Assembly: GCF_002210345.1 (NCBI RefSeq) | Contig: NZ_MWQI01000001.1 | Location: forward strand, 248,001-312,000 | DNA: 64,000 nt | Direction of reading: 5' to 3' | Source: Fibrobacter sp. UWB4 | Lineage (GTDB): Bacteria; Fibrobacterota; Fibrobacteria; Fibrobacterales; Fibrobacteraceae | Shown here: positions 17,135-25,432 of the stretch, in pieces | Position numbering within the stretch: position 1 is the stretch's first letter | How the letters are laid out: the number at the start of each line of letters is the position of its first letter | Translations under genes and position numbers: made by a program | Notes under the pieces: model-generated | Told to the model about the DNA's origin: nothing | The model's database searches: none | The model's input: the letters and a program-made list of their open reading frames with translations, nothing else

Positions 17135-17221
17135 GATGTCGGTGTAAATGTCGGTGTATTTGTCAGTGTAAATGACTATGTATCTGTCGGGGTATTTGTC
17201 ATATTATTTGTCGGAGTAAAT
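17135..17221 (+). repeat. 12-bp tandem repeat array forming the fic leader
   Basis: Seven degenerate 12-mers (consensus nnTGTCGGTGTA) plus three bases run directly into the fic ATG. Read in the fic frame they spell repeats of VGVN/VGVF type with no stop, yet contain no ATG, GTG or TTG start, and a TAG stands just before them. The last unit (GTCGGAGTAAAT) supplies GGAG five bases before the ATG. Confidence 0.85.
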
Positions 17222-18199
17222 ATGTACGAGCCGCCATACAAATTGAACTCGGAAATTTTAAAAAATGCGACGGAAATATCGTCGTTGATTGAACGATTTG
17301 TCATCCGTTTGGAACAAGCCGACTCTCTTAAATTGCGTAAAGCGAATAAAATCAAGAGCATTCATAGTTCCCTTGCTATCGAGGGCAATTCGCTTAGCGA
17401 AGATGTGGTAAGCGACATTATTAACGGCAAGAGGGTTCTTGCTCCTGTGCAAGAAATTCTTGAAGTTAAGAATGCTTTGGCGACATATGAACTATACCCC
17501 AAATTGAACGCATTTTCTATTAAAGACTTGTTGAAGGCTCATGGTGTAATGATGCGAGGAATCGCTCTAGATGCAGGCAATTTCCGCAACTGCAACGAGG
17601 GCGTTTTCAAAGGGAAAAAATGCGTCCATTTTGCTCCGCCTCCAAATCGTGTGCCGATACTTATGTCAGATTTATTTGAATGGCTAAAAAAGAGCAACGA
17701 ACATTTGTTGATCCGTTCTTGCGTGTTCCATTACGAATTTGAATTTATACACCCGTTTAGCGACGGCAACGGCCGTATGGGTAGGCTTTGGCAATCCCTT
17801 ATTCTTGGAAAATGGAACCCGGCCTTTGAACATTTGCCGATAGAGAACTTGGTATATGCGAACCAGCAAAAGTATTATGACGCCATTGCAAAGTCCTCTG
17901 CTTCAGGCGAATGCAGCCCATTTATTGTATTCATGCTTCAGAATATTCTTGATTCATTGAAAAAATTTAAGGATGCTCCTATTGAGGGCGACGTTTCAAC
18001 AGTAATCGAAACGAAGCTTTCAGCACGTCAGCAAAAGATTGTTGATATGATCCGAAAAGACGATATCACGATTGCAAGTGTCGCGAAAAAATTGAAAGTT
18101 TCTGAACGAACTATCGAACGTGAAATGTCGAAACTGCAGCAACTGATGGTTATTTACCGCGAGGGTTCAGACAAAACCGGTCGCTGGATTGTCAAATAG
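17222..18199 (+). CDS. Fic-domain protein (predicted AMP transferase)
   Basis: A 325-residue Fic protein. The active-site motif is HPFSDGNGRMGR near residue 178 with all key residues intact. The N-terminus carries SSLAIEGN near residue 55, matching the inhibitory [S/T]xxxE[G/N] helix of class II Fic proteins, so it is probably self-inhibited. A winged-helix-like segment closes the protein (about 265-325). Fic enzymes transfer AMP from ATP to hydroxyls on target proteins. It sits between hsdR and hsdM on the same strand, 17 bases before hsdM, so it is cotranscribed with the restriction system; it may modify a subunit or be a separate toxin-like guard, which sequence alone does not decide. Confidence 0.9.
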   Translation: MYEPPYKLNSEILKNATEISSLIERFVIRLEQADSLKLRKANKIKSIHSSLAIEGNSLSEDVVSDIINGKRVLAPVQEILEVKNALATYELYPKLNAFSIKDLLKAHGVMMRGIALDAGNFRNCNEGVFKGKKCVHFAPPPNRVPILMSDLFEWLKKSNEHLLIRSCVFHYEFEFIHPFSDGNGRMGRLWQSLILGKWNPAFEHLPIENLVYANQQKYYDAIAKSSASGECSPFIVFMLQNILDSLKKFKDAPIEGDVSTVIETKLSARQQKIVDMIRKDDITIASVAKKLKVSERTIEREMSKLQQLMVIYREGSDKTGRWIVK

Positions 18200-18216
18200 G
18201 TTTTATAAGGTAATAT

Positions 18217-19764
18217 ATGTCCGTAAACAACTTGGTCAAAAGATTGCAGAACGAAATGCGCGGCGATGCCGGTATCAACGGCGACGCCCAGCGAATCGAA
18301 CAGATGGTGTGGATGTTTTTCTTGAAGGTCTATGACGCCCAAGAAGAAATCTGGGAATGCACCAAGGACAAGTACAAATCCATCATTCCCGAAAAGATGC
18401 GCTGGCGCAACTGGGCTGTAGATGAAAAAGACGGCAAGGCGCTCACGGGCGATGCGTTGCTCGCATTCGTGAATAACGAACTTTTCCCGACGCTCAAGAA
18501 CTTGCCCGTAAACGAGAATACCCCTCGCGGCAAGGCGATTGTGCGGATGGTCTTCGAAGATTTGAACCAGTACATGAAAGACGGCATCATCCTCCGCAAG
18601 CTCATCAACATCATCGACGAAGTGGACTTTAGCGATGCTGATGACCGCCATACCTTCGGCGATATTTACGAAGGAATCCTGAAGGACTTGCAGAGTGCAG
18701 GTAATGCGGGCGAATTCTACACCCCGCGTGCATTGACCGACTTTATCGTGCAACAGCTGCACCCGAAACTCGGCGAAACCTTTGGCGACTTTACCAGCGG
18801 AACGGGCGGCTTCTTGACCAGCTGCCTGAACTACCTGAAACCCTCCGTAAAGACCACGAGCGATGAAAAAAAATTCCAGTCGTCCATTGTCGGGCAGGAA
18901 TGGAAGCCGTTGCCTTATCTGCTTTCAATAACCAACATGCTTGTCCATGACATCGAAGAACCGAACATCACCCATACGGATTCGCTCGGTCGCAAGGTGA
19001 CGGAATTCAAGGACAGCGACAAGGTGGATTGCATCGGCATGAACCCGCCCTATGGCGGCAGCACCGGCATGAACGCCAAGCTGAACTTCCCGATGAATAT
19101 GCAGAGCAGCGAAACCGCCGACCTTTTCATTGTGCTCATCATGTATCGCCTCAAAAAGATGGGCCGCGCGGGCGTGATTATCCCCGACGGGTTCTTGTTC
19201 GGTACCGACGGCGCAAAACTCGCCATCAAGCAGAAGTTGCTCCGCGAATTTAACCTGCACACCGTCATTCGCTTGCCGGGCAGCATCTTTAGCCCTTACA
19301 CCAGCATCGCGACGAACATCCTGTTCTTCGACAACGAAAAGGCGAAAGGCGCCCCGACAGGGTTCAGCACCAAGGAAACCTGGTTCTACCGCCTCGACAT
19401 GCCCGAAGGCTACAAGCACTTCAGCAAGACGAAACCCATGCGCCTGGAACACTGCAAGCCCATAATGGACTGGTGGAACAACCGCGAAGAAATCCTCGAG
19501 ACCAACGACGACGGCGAAGTCGTGAGCGAAAAGTCCCGCAAGTTCACCCCCAAAGAACTCGTGGAAATGGACTGCAACTTTGACCAGTGCAAATTCCCCA
19601 AGGAAGAAGAGGAAGTGTTGCCGCCCGCAGAACTTCTGGAAGACTACCACAAGAAACGCGCCGCGCTGGACGCCAAGATTGATAAAAAACTTGAAGAAAT
19701 CCAGAAACTTTTGGGAATTGACACCATTGTCATCCCCGACTCCGTTCGGGGATCTAGGAGCTAG
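18217..19764 (+). CDS. hsdM: Type I restriction-modification methyltransferase, M subunit
   Basis: A 515-residue N6-adenine methyltransferase. An N-terminal helical HsdM domain (about 5-140) precedes the catalytic domain with SAM-binding motif I FTSGTGGF near residue 191 and catalytic motif IV NPPYGG near 275. It protects host sites and, with HsdS and HsdR, forms the restriction complex. A ribosome site (AAGG) lies before the ATG. The last dozen or so residues (IVIPDSVRGSRS) are encoded by a dispersed palindromic element, so the natural C-terminus has been replaced or extended. hsdS begins 6 bases after the stop. Confidence 0.95.
   Translation: MSVNNLVKRLQNEMRGDAGINGDAQRIEQMVWMFFLKVYDAQEEIWECTKDKYKSIIPEKMRWRNWAVDEKDGKALTGDALLAFVNNELFPTLKNLPVNENTPRGKAIVRMVFEDLNQYMKDGIILRKLINIIDEVDFSDADDRHTFGDIYEGILKDLQSAGNAGEFYTPRALTDFIVQQLHPKLGETFGDFTSGTGGFLTSCLNYLKPSVKTTSDEKKFQSSIVGQEWKPLPYLLSITNMLVHDIEEPNITHTDSLGRKVTEFKDSDKVDCIGMNPPYGGSTGMNAKLNFPMNMQSSETADLFIVLIMYRLKKMGRAGVIIPDGFLFGTDGAKLAIKQKLLREFNLHTVIRLPGSIFSPYTSIATNILFFDNEKAKGAPTGFSTKETWFYRLDMPEGYKHFSKTKPMRLEHCKPIMDWWNNREEILETNDDGEVVSEKSRKFTPKELVEMDCNFDQCKFPKEEEEVLPPAELLEDYHKKRAALDAKIDKKLEEIQKLLGIDTIVIPDSVRGSRS
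19729..19758 (+). repeat. Palindromic element at the 3' end of hsdM
   Basis: GTCATCCCCGA, loop CTCCG, then TTCGGGGATCTAGG. It encodes the HsdM C-terminus, and AGGAG at its right edge is positioned as the ribosome site of hsdS. Confidence 0.75.
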
Positions 19765-19769
19765 CGACG

Positions 19770-21458
19770 ATGGACGGAAAGCAACTCAAGAACAGCATTC
19801 TGCAATGGGCGATACAAGGCAAGCTCGTTCCGCAGAATCCCAAGGACGAACCCGCCCAGAAATTATTGGAACGCATCGCCGCATCCCGAAATGGTGACGT
19901 GTCACCCTGGAGCGAAGCGATAGGGTCCAGTAAGAATTCAAAGAAATCCTTATCTACGTCATTGCGAGGCCCCTGTAAGGGGACGAAGCAATCCAAGAAC
20001 CCGACATCCCGTATCTACCGCGAAAACGGTGTGTGGTACGAACAAGTCGGCTCTGCCGCCCCCAAGGACATTTCAGATGAAATCCCATTTGAAATTCCTG
20101 AAAATTGGGCGTGGTGCAGAGTATCACAAGTAATGGATGTCAAAGGAGGAAAACGAATTCCTTTGGGAAATTCGTGGATGAAAACTGTTACAAAGCACAT
20201 TTATATTCGCGTCACTGATATGAAAAATGGCACGATTATTGACAGAGATTTACGATATATCTCTGATGATGTTTATGAAAAAATAAAAAACTATACGATC
20301 TCAAAGAATGACCTTTATATAACTGTTGCAGGAACAATTGGCGCCGTGGGGATTGTTCCTGAAAAATTTGATAATATGAATTTAACTGAAAATGCAGATA
20401 AAATAACAAATATTTGCATTGATAAAGATTTTATTGTAAAATGTTTTAACTCGCCCTTTGTTCAGAGTCAATTTAAAGCATTGACCAATCAGATGGCGCA
20501 ACCAAAGTTGTCCATTCGAAATGTCTTAACGACTTTATTTCCCCTCCCGCCCCTAGCCGAACAAAAACGAATCGTCGCAAAACTTGAACAAGTTCTCCCG
20601 CTCGCCGAAGAATACGGAGCCGCCCAGGAACAACTCGACAAACTCAACAAGGAACTCCCCGAAGCCCTCAAAAAAAGCATCCTCCAGCAAGCAATCCAAG
20701 GCAAACTCGTCCCACAGAACCCCAAAGACGAACCCGCCCAAAAAATACTGGAAAAAATCGCCCTTTCACGTCATTCTGAGCGCAGCGAAGAATCCAGTAA
20801 AGGCTCAAAGAAGGCGTCATTGCGAGGAGCTAAGGCGACGAAGCAATCCAAGAACCCGCCTTCCCGCATCTACCGCGAAAACGGAGTGTGGTACGAACAA
20901 ATCGGCACTGCCACTCCCAAAGATATTTCAGATGAAATTCCCTTTGAAATTCCTGAGAATTGGGTATGGGCAAGATGGGGAGAATTGTCTGATTCCATTC
21001 AATATGGATATAACGCTCCAGCACTACAATCTGGACGAATAAAAATGGTCAGAATTAGCGACATTCATGACAATAAAATTGAATGGAGTAAAGTCCCCTA
21101 TTGTCAAATAAAAGAAAGTGAAATTCCAACATATCTCCTCCAAAAGAATGACATTTTATTCGCTCGAACAGGAGGTACTGTTGGAAAATCTTATTTGGTT
21201 GGTGATATTTCCACAGAAGCTGTTTATGCAGGTTACTTGATTCGAACTCGATATAATTCAGAATTGTTGAGTCCGCAATATTTAAAGTTTTTTATGGAAA
21301 GTTCTTTTTATTGGGAACAATTACGAGAAGGGACGATTGCAACTGCACAACCTAATTGTAATGGTAAAACTTTAGGAAAAATGTTATTACCCCTTCCTCC
21401 CTTAGCCGAACAAAAACGAATCGTCGCCAAATTAGAACAACTCTTTAAGGTGCTGTAA
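19770..21458 (+). CDS. hsdS: Type I restriction-modification specificity subunit
   Basis: A 562-residue DNA-recognition subunit with two half-repeats. Each half has a conserved helix (SILQWAIQGKLVPQNP, SILQQAIQGKLVPQNP), a linker, the phrase SRIYRENGVWYEQ, EIPFEIPENW, a variable target-recognition domain, and LPPLAEQKRIVAKLEQ. The two recognition domains (about 105-250 and 395-540) differ, so the target should be bipartite. In both linkers two dispersed palindromic elements are inserted in frame, giving Ser/Lys/Arg-rich stretches such as HSERSEESSKGSKK and SLRGAKATKQSKNP. The recognition domains are visibly more A/T-rich than the conserved parts, as expected for exchanged domains. The start is fixed by AGGAG 9-10 bases upstream. 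Confidence 0.95.
   Translation: MDGKQLKNSILQWAIQGKLVPQNPKDEPAQKLLERIAASRNGDVSPWSEAIGSSKNSKKSLSTSLRGPCKGTKQSKNPTSRIYRENGVWYEQVGSAAPKDISDEIPFEIPENWAWCRVSQVMDVKGGKRIPLGNSWMKTVTKHIYIRVTDMKNGTIIDRDLRYISDDVYEKIKNYTISKNDLYITVAGTIGAVGIVPEKFDNMNLTENADKITNICIDKDFIVKCFNSPFVQSQFKALTNQMAQPKLSIRNVLTTLFPLPPLAEQKRIVAKLEQVLPLAEEYGAAQEQLDKLNKELPEALKKSILQQAIQGKLVPQNPKDEPAQKILEKIALSRHSERSEESSKGSKKASLRGAKATKQSKNPPSRIYRENGVWYEQIGTATPKDISDEIPFEIPENWVWARWGELSDSIQYGYNAPALQSGRIKMVRISDIHDNKIEWSKVPYCQIKESEIPTYLLQKNDILFARTGGTVGKSYLVGDISTEAVYAGYLIRTRYNSELLSPQYLKFFMESSFYWEQLREGTIATAQPNCNGKTLGKMLLPLPPLAEQKRIVAKLEQLFKVL
19901..19932 (+). repeat. Palindromic element in hsdS linker 1, first family
   Basis: GTCACCCTGGAGCGAAGCG, then ATAGGGTCCAGT. 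The stem is ACCCT/AGGGT, against ATTCT/AGAAT in the equivalent site of linker 2: both arms changed together. Confidence 0.75.
19958..19996 (+). repeat. Palindromic element in hsdS linker 1, second family
   Basis: GTCATTGCGAGGC, inner CCCTGTAAGGGG, GACGAAGCAATCC: outer stem ATTGC/GCAAT. The paired copy is at 20816. Confidence 0.75.
20769..20798 (+). repeat. Palindromic element in hsdS linker 2, first family
   Basis: GTCATTCTGAGCGCAGCGAA then GAATCCAGT, in the same reading frame and at the same relative site as the element at 19901. Confidence 0.75.
20816..20852 (+). repeat. Palindromic element in hsdS linker 2, second family
   Basis: GTCATTGCGAGGAGCTAAGG then CGACGAAGCAATCC. It lacks the inner CCCTGTAAGGGG hairpin of the copy at 19958. 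Confidence 0.75.
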
Positions 21459-21470
21459 AAGGAGCCTCTT

Positions 21471-23687
21471 GTGAAATACGATTTTTCAGTATTGAGTCCT
21501 GAAGAATTTGAGGAAATGGTAAATAAGTTGCTGTCTCAAAAGGATATTGTTGTTGAACAATATCGAATGGGGCGGGATGATGGATATGATGGATATCGTG
21601 TGAAAATCCCCGAAAAAGCAATGATTCAAGTAAAGCATTATGCGAATTATCAAAAATTAAAAAGTGTTATAGAAAATGAGGAAATAAAAAAAATAAAAAA
21701 AGAACAACCCGAAGCATACGTTTTAGTGACATCCTTTGATTTGACGCATCATCAGACGGTTGAGTTGAAAACAATAATTTCTACGTATGTAAAAGATGCT
21801 GTTGTTTTAGGATATAAAAGTATTTGCGAATTGCTCGATAATAATCCCAAAGTATTAAAATCAATGGTGAAATTGTGGAGCCTTAATGCAGAATTGATAG
21901 AACAAGTTCTTCATTCTGAAAAAAAGAGCCGTTTTTACCAGCTAAAAAATAGATTTGACAAAATAAATGAAAAATTCGTGACAACCCCAGATTTGAAAAG
22001 AATACAAAAAACACTTGATGAAAAACATGTAGTTCTTATTTCTGGTGAACCAGGCGTAGGAAAAACAACGTTAGCAGAATATTTGTGTTTTTATTATTTG
22101 GCTCTCGACTTTGATATTGAAATTTTTGAAGGTGATTTTTCAAGAGAATCCTATAATTTAAACAATCCTGCGCAAAAAGTTCTTTACTATTTTGATGATT
22201 TTCTTGGTAGCAACTATCTAAATTGCATTTCAGACAAGAGTGATTCTGCCATAGTCAAATTTATGAACGCCATTCAAAATGAACCTAATAAATTATTCAT
22301 ACTGACATCTCGAACAAATATTGTAAATAGAGCTTATGAATATAGTCAACCATATAGAAATTATCGGCTAAAACAGAGCCAATACATTGTAGATGTTGGA
22401 AAGTATGATGAAATAACGAAAGCCCAAATTTTACGCAATCATTTAAAGCTTTCTGATTTGGAAGCAAATTGCATTCAAGATGTTGTTCGTTTAAAAAAAT
22501 ATAATGAAATCATACGCCACAGGAATTTTAATCCAAGATTAATTGAATTTGTTACTAGAAATGTCAATTTTGAAGACAGCAATAAGTCGTATTTAGATTT
22601 TGTGAAAGATTCTTTAGACAACCCGAAAGAGATTTGGCATCAATGCTTTACTGCACAATTAAATCAGTTTCAACGACTACTTGTTAAATTAGTTGTTGCG
22701 AATAGAAATACAATTGAAGAAAAATATTTAAAGAGTGCTTATGAACGGGCCAAAGTTCTCTATAGCCTTCCAATTCCTGAACAAGAACGCGTTGACTACG
22801 AATACACACTAAATATCTGCGAAAGGTGTATTCTTAATAGGACTATAGAAAAAATCAGTTACCCTCACTACCATGAGAAAACGATCGTAACAGTTTTTAA
22901 CCCATCTGTATCAGACTATGTTTTGCCATCAATCAAAAATGATGCTGAACTAGAAAAGTTGTGTTCTGCGTTAAGAACGGTTGAGTCGATTTTATTTATT
23001 GAATTAATGGATATGAAAAATGAACAAAAAATTTTAAAAAATGTACTTCGAAAATATGAAAATGACGAATGGGATGATGCAAAACTTAAACTGATGGACT
23101 GCTTGAATGTGTTTGAAAACATTGACTTTCTCATTGATGCGATTAATCACAATGATTTAGTGATATCTCAGAGGAATCGAGACACTCTTCTTTCCATTAT
23201 TTCAAAAACAATTGACAAATATGATTGGTCTGATTTCTTGAATGAACATATAGAAGAACTTCAGGATGATTCTGCCGGTTACTGCAATATTTATGAAGTT
23301 TATAAAGATTCTCCTTTTTGCCAGGAAAGTGTTTTAGAAAAAATTCGGCGAGAAATTGTAAATGTGCTAAAAAATGGGGTAAATGACAGAATATTAGAGT
23401 CTTTCGATTATGAATTTGATGAAGATATTACAGAGGGCCAAATATATCGAAGATTTGAAAGCATTCAGGAAGATTTGGGTCAAGATTATCAATGGTTAGA
23501 TGATGATGATTTTGAAGAAATTCAAAATGGAATTAATGCTAGCTTTCTTGTTGAACAAATAAGTGTTCAGGCTAGAGAAGACCGTTGGGCGTCAGAACGC
23601 GATGATTACGAAGATGAAGTAATTACATCAACATTAAGTGATGCTGAAAAAATAGACCGCATGTTTTCAGATTTAATTCAGGAGTGA
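21471..23687 (+). CDS. Mrr-like nuclease fused to a STAND-type ATPase (nSTAND3-like)
   Basis: A 738-residue two-part protein. Residues 1-115 form a PD-(D/E)xK nuclease of the Mrr type: GRDDGYDGYRV with Asp40, then IQVKHY with Gln53-x-Lys55. Residues about 165-420 are a P-loop NTPase with Walker A GEPGVGKTT near 193-200 and Walker B YYFDDF near 240, resembling the nSTAND3 group. The C-terminal 300 residues are helical and highly acidic at the end, a probable sensor. STAND proteins with nuclease effectors act in phage sensing and self-directed killing; that role is inferred. Start is GTG with AAAAGGAG upstream. It follows hsdS by 12 bases and is much more A/T-rich than hsdM. Confidence 0.8.
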   Translation: MKYDFSVLSPEEFEEMVNKLLSQKDIVVEQYRMGRDDGYDGYRVKIPEKAMIQVKHYANYQKLKSVIENEEIKKIKKEQPEAYVLVTSFDLTHHQTVELKTIISTYVKDAVVLGYKSICELLDNNPKVLKSMVKLWSLNAELIEQVLHSEKKSRFYQLKNRFDKINEKFVTTPDLKRIQKTLDEKHVVLISGEPGVGKTTLAEYLCFYYLALDFDIEIFEGDFSRESYNLNNPAQKVLYYFDDFLGSNYLNCISDKSDSAIVKFMNAIQNEPNKLFILTSRTNIVNRAYEYSQPYRNYRLKQSQYIVDVGKYDEITKAQILRNHLKLSDLEANCIQDVVRLKKYNEIIRHRNFNPRLIEFVTRNVNFEDSNKSYLDFVKDSLDNPKEIWHQCFTAQLNQFQRLLVKLVVANRNTIEEKYLKSAYERAKVLYSLPIPEQERVDYEYTLNICERCILNRTIEKISYPHYHEKTIVTVFNPSVSDYVLPSIKNDAELEKLCSALRTVESILFIELMDMKNEQKILKNVLRKYENDEWDDAKLKLMDCLNVFENIDFLIDAINHNDLVISQRNRDTLLSIISKTIDKYDWSDFLNEHIEELQDDSAGYCNIYEVYKDSPFCQESVLEKIRREIVNVLKNGVNDRILESFDYEFDEDITEGQIYRRFESIQEDLGQDYQWLDDDDFEEIQNGINASFLVEQISVQAREDRWASERDDYEDEVITSTLSDAEKIDRMFSDLIQE

Positions 23688-24541
23688 GTATTAGACAAAG
23701 AATTGTGATGTATAACGATGTAAAGAAACAACATTATGTTTGGGAATTCTACTTGAAAGCCTGGTGCTTTGAAGGAAACAAAATTTGGTGCAATAGAAAT
23801 GGGAATATTTTTAATACATCAACAGAAAATATTGCACAGGAACGTCGTTTTTATGAAATTACGCCATTAACAAACGATGAAATAGGTCTGATTGAGGCTG
23901 GCATTAACACCATGCCCAAAGAGAATCGTAACATATTAAATCTGAAGTTAAGGAATCTTATTGAATACAGTTTACACAGCGACAACACACGCAAAAATGC
24001 TTTGGAATGTGAATATGCAGATATGGAACAAAGAACCGTATCAATATTACAATCCATAAGAAAAGGCTCAATAGATGTGCTAGACAATCAATACGATAAA
24101 AATATATTCAGCATTTTTTTAGGGATGCAATATACAAGAACTCCAAAATGTCGAAATGGAAAAATAAATTGCTTGCCCGAGGGTCTGTTTCAAATTAGTG
24201 ATAATTTTATGTTCTATTGGAATTACGTTTTTTTCTCAGATGCCATCGGCTCCTGGATTTCTTCAGCAAAGGTATCTTTGTTAAAAAATAAGACCAATAT
24301 TCCGTTTATTACAGGAGATCAACCTGTTATAAACATAAAATCAGAATATGACAATACGCCTGCTAAAGAAATACAATTATATTATCCCATAAGCCCCAAA
24401 TTGGCATTACTATTTGATGAAAAAGAACTCTTTGAAAATCCTATTTCTGTAGATGACGTTCTTTTTTATAATGAAAAAATAAAACAAGCTAGTGAAACTC
24501 TTATAATAGGCAACAAAAAAGAAACTGTAGAAAACGTCTAA
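23684..24541 (+). CDS. DUF4238 family protein
   Basis: A 285-residue protein. The N-terminal KKQHYVWEFYLKAW and the later FITGDQPVIN are the marks of DUF4238, a family of unknown biochemical function that occurs often in defence-type gene clusters. The GTG start overlaps the stop of the STAND gene by 4 bases, which implies translational coupling; ATG at 23708, which removes eight residues, is an alternative. No membrane segment. A/T-rich like its neighbours. It may be a partner or cargo of the Mrr-STAND gene. Confidence 0.7.
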   Translation: MSIRQRIVMYNDVKKQHYVWEFYLKAWCFEGNKIWCNRNGNIFNTSTENIAQERRFYEITPLTNDEIGLIEAGINTMPKENRNILNLKLRNLIEYSLHSDNTRKNALECEYADMEQRTVSILQSIRKGSIDVLDNQYDKNIFSIFLGMQYTRTPKCRNGKINCLPEGLFQISDNFMFYWNYVFFSDAIGSWISSAKVSLLKNKTNIPFITGDQPVINIKSEYDNTPAKEIQLYYPISPKLALLFDEKELFENPISVDDVLFYNEKIKQASETLIIGNKKETVENV

Positions 24542-24562
24542 GCAATATTCAAAAGGGATACG

Positions 24563-25345
24563 ATGATTCCAAATTTATTATACAAGTACCTAGATGTCGA
24601 AGGTGGTTTGAAGATGTTAAAATGTCATAATCTTCAATTTACCAATGCATCAAGACTGAATGATCCTTTCGATTGTCATCCTGGTCTAATAAATTTTTCG
24701 AATGTTCCTGAAGCAAAATGTAAAATTTGGCCTCCCGATATCATCAAATTATTAGAATCCTTCCCGTACAAAAGAAATTGGGAAAATGCTTGGATTTGCA
24801 GTTTGTCTAAGGTCAATGATGCTTTACTTATGTGGAGCTATTATGGAAATCATAATGGCGTATGCATTGGGATAAATATGGAAAAAGCGGATAAATATTT
24901 GTCTCAAATATGGCATGGAAACTATATTGGAGTGCATAAATTGGAGGTCCAATATAAAGATATTGTCAAGAAGCCAGATTATTTCCATGATATAGATAAC
25001 GGAAGATTTTTTGATTATCAACTAGGCACAAAAGCAAAGGCATGGGAGCATGAACAAGAAGTTCGTTTGTTGATGAGTGAACCTTATCCCGGACTTACTC
25101 CTTGTGAATTTCGACCTAAGACAAAGAACAGAAAAAGAAATAGCGACATTAAGGATCTTCGTTTTTATCCACAAATTGGTAGAGAGTGCTTTTGTTCGCT
25201 TTACATTGGTATTAATACGCCCGAAGATAAGCAAAAGGAAATTTTGAAAGTTGCACGATTGCTCAATTCTGATATGAATATTTATAAGATGACTGTCGAC
25301 CCTGATGCGTTTCGGCTGAAACCCCAATCCATAGATTTTGATTAA
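24563..25345 (+). CDS. DUF2971 family protein
   Basis: A 260-residue soluble protein. LLYKYLDVEGGLKML at the N-terminus, FTNASRLNDPFDC, and the central LMWSYYGNHNGVCIGI are the family signature (K-Y ... FNDPFD ... MW-Y-H-G). DUF2971 members have no settled activity but recur in phage-defence neighbourhoods. It follows DUF4238 by 21 bases with an AAGGG ribosome site and shares its low G+C, so the two probably arrived together with the STAND gene. An 87-base gap then separates it from the PIN-domain gene, where composition shifts back. Confidence 0.75.
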   Translation: MIPNLLYKYLDVEGGLKMLKCHNLQFTNASRLNDPFDCHPGLINFSNVPEAKCKIWPPDIIKLLESFPYKRNWENAWICSLSKVNDALLMWSYYGNHNGVCIGINMEKADKYLSQIWHGNYIGVHKLEVQYKDIVKKPDYFHDIDNGRFFDYQLGTKAKAWEHEQEVRLLMSEPYPGLTPCEFRPKTKNRKRNSDIKDLRFYPQIGRECFCSLYIGINTPEDKQKEILKVARLLNSDMNIYKMTVDPDAFRLKPQSIDFD

Positions 25346-25432
25346 TTTTCGCATAAATGTTCCAAAATGTCATAATATGTCGCTAGTGGATTGTATATTT
25401 AGTGAGAATAGTTTTTTTATTAGGAGAATGCA

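Noticed and set aside
17135-17221. The 12-bp array as a CRISPR array
   Set aside because: Units are contiguous with no spacers, and no cas gene is present. The heptamer arrays were rejected for the same reason.
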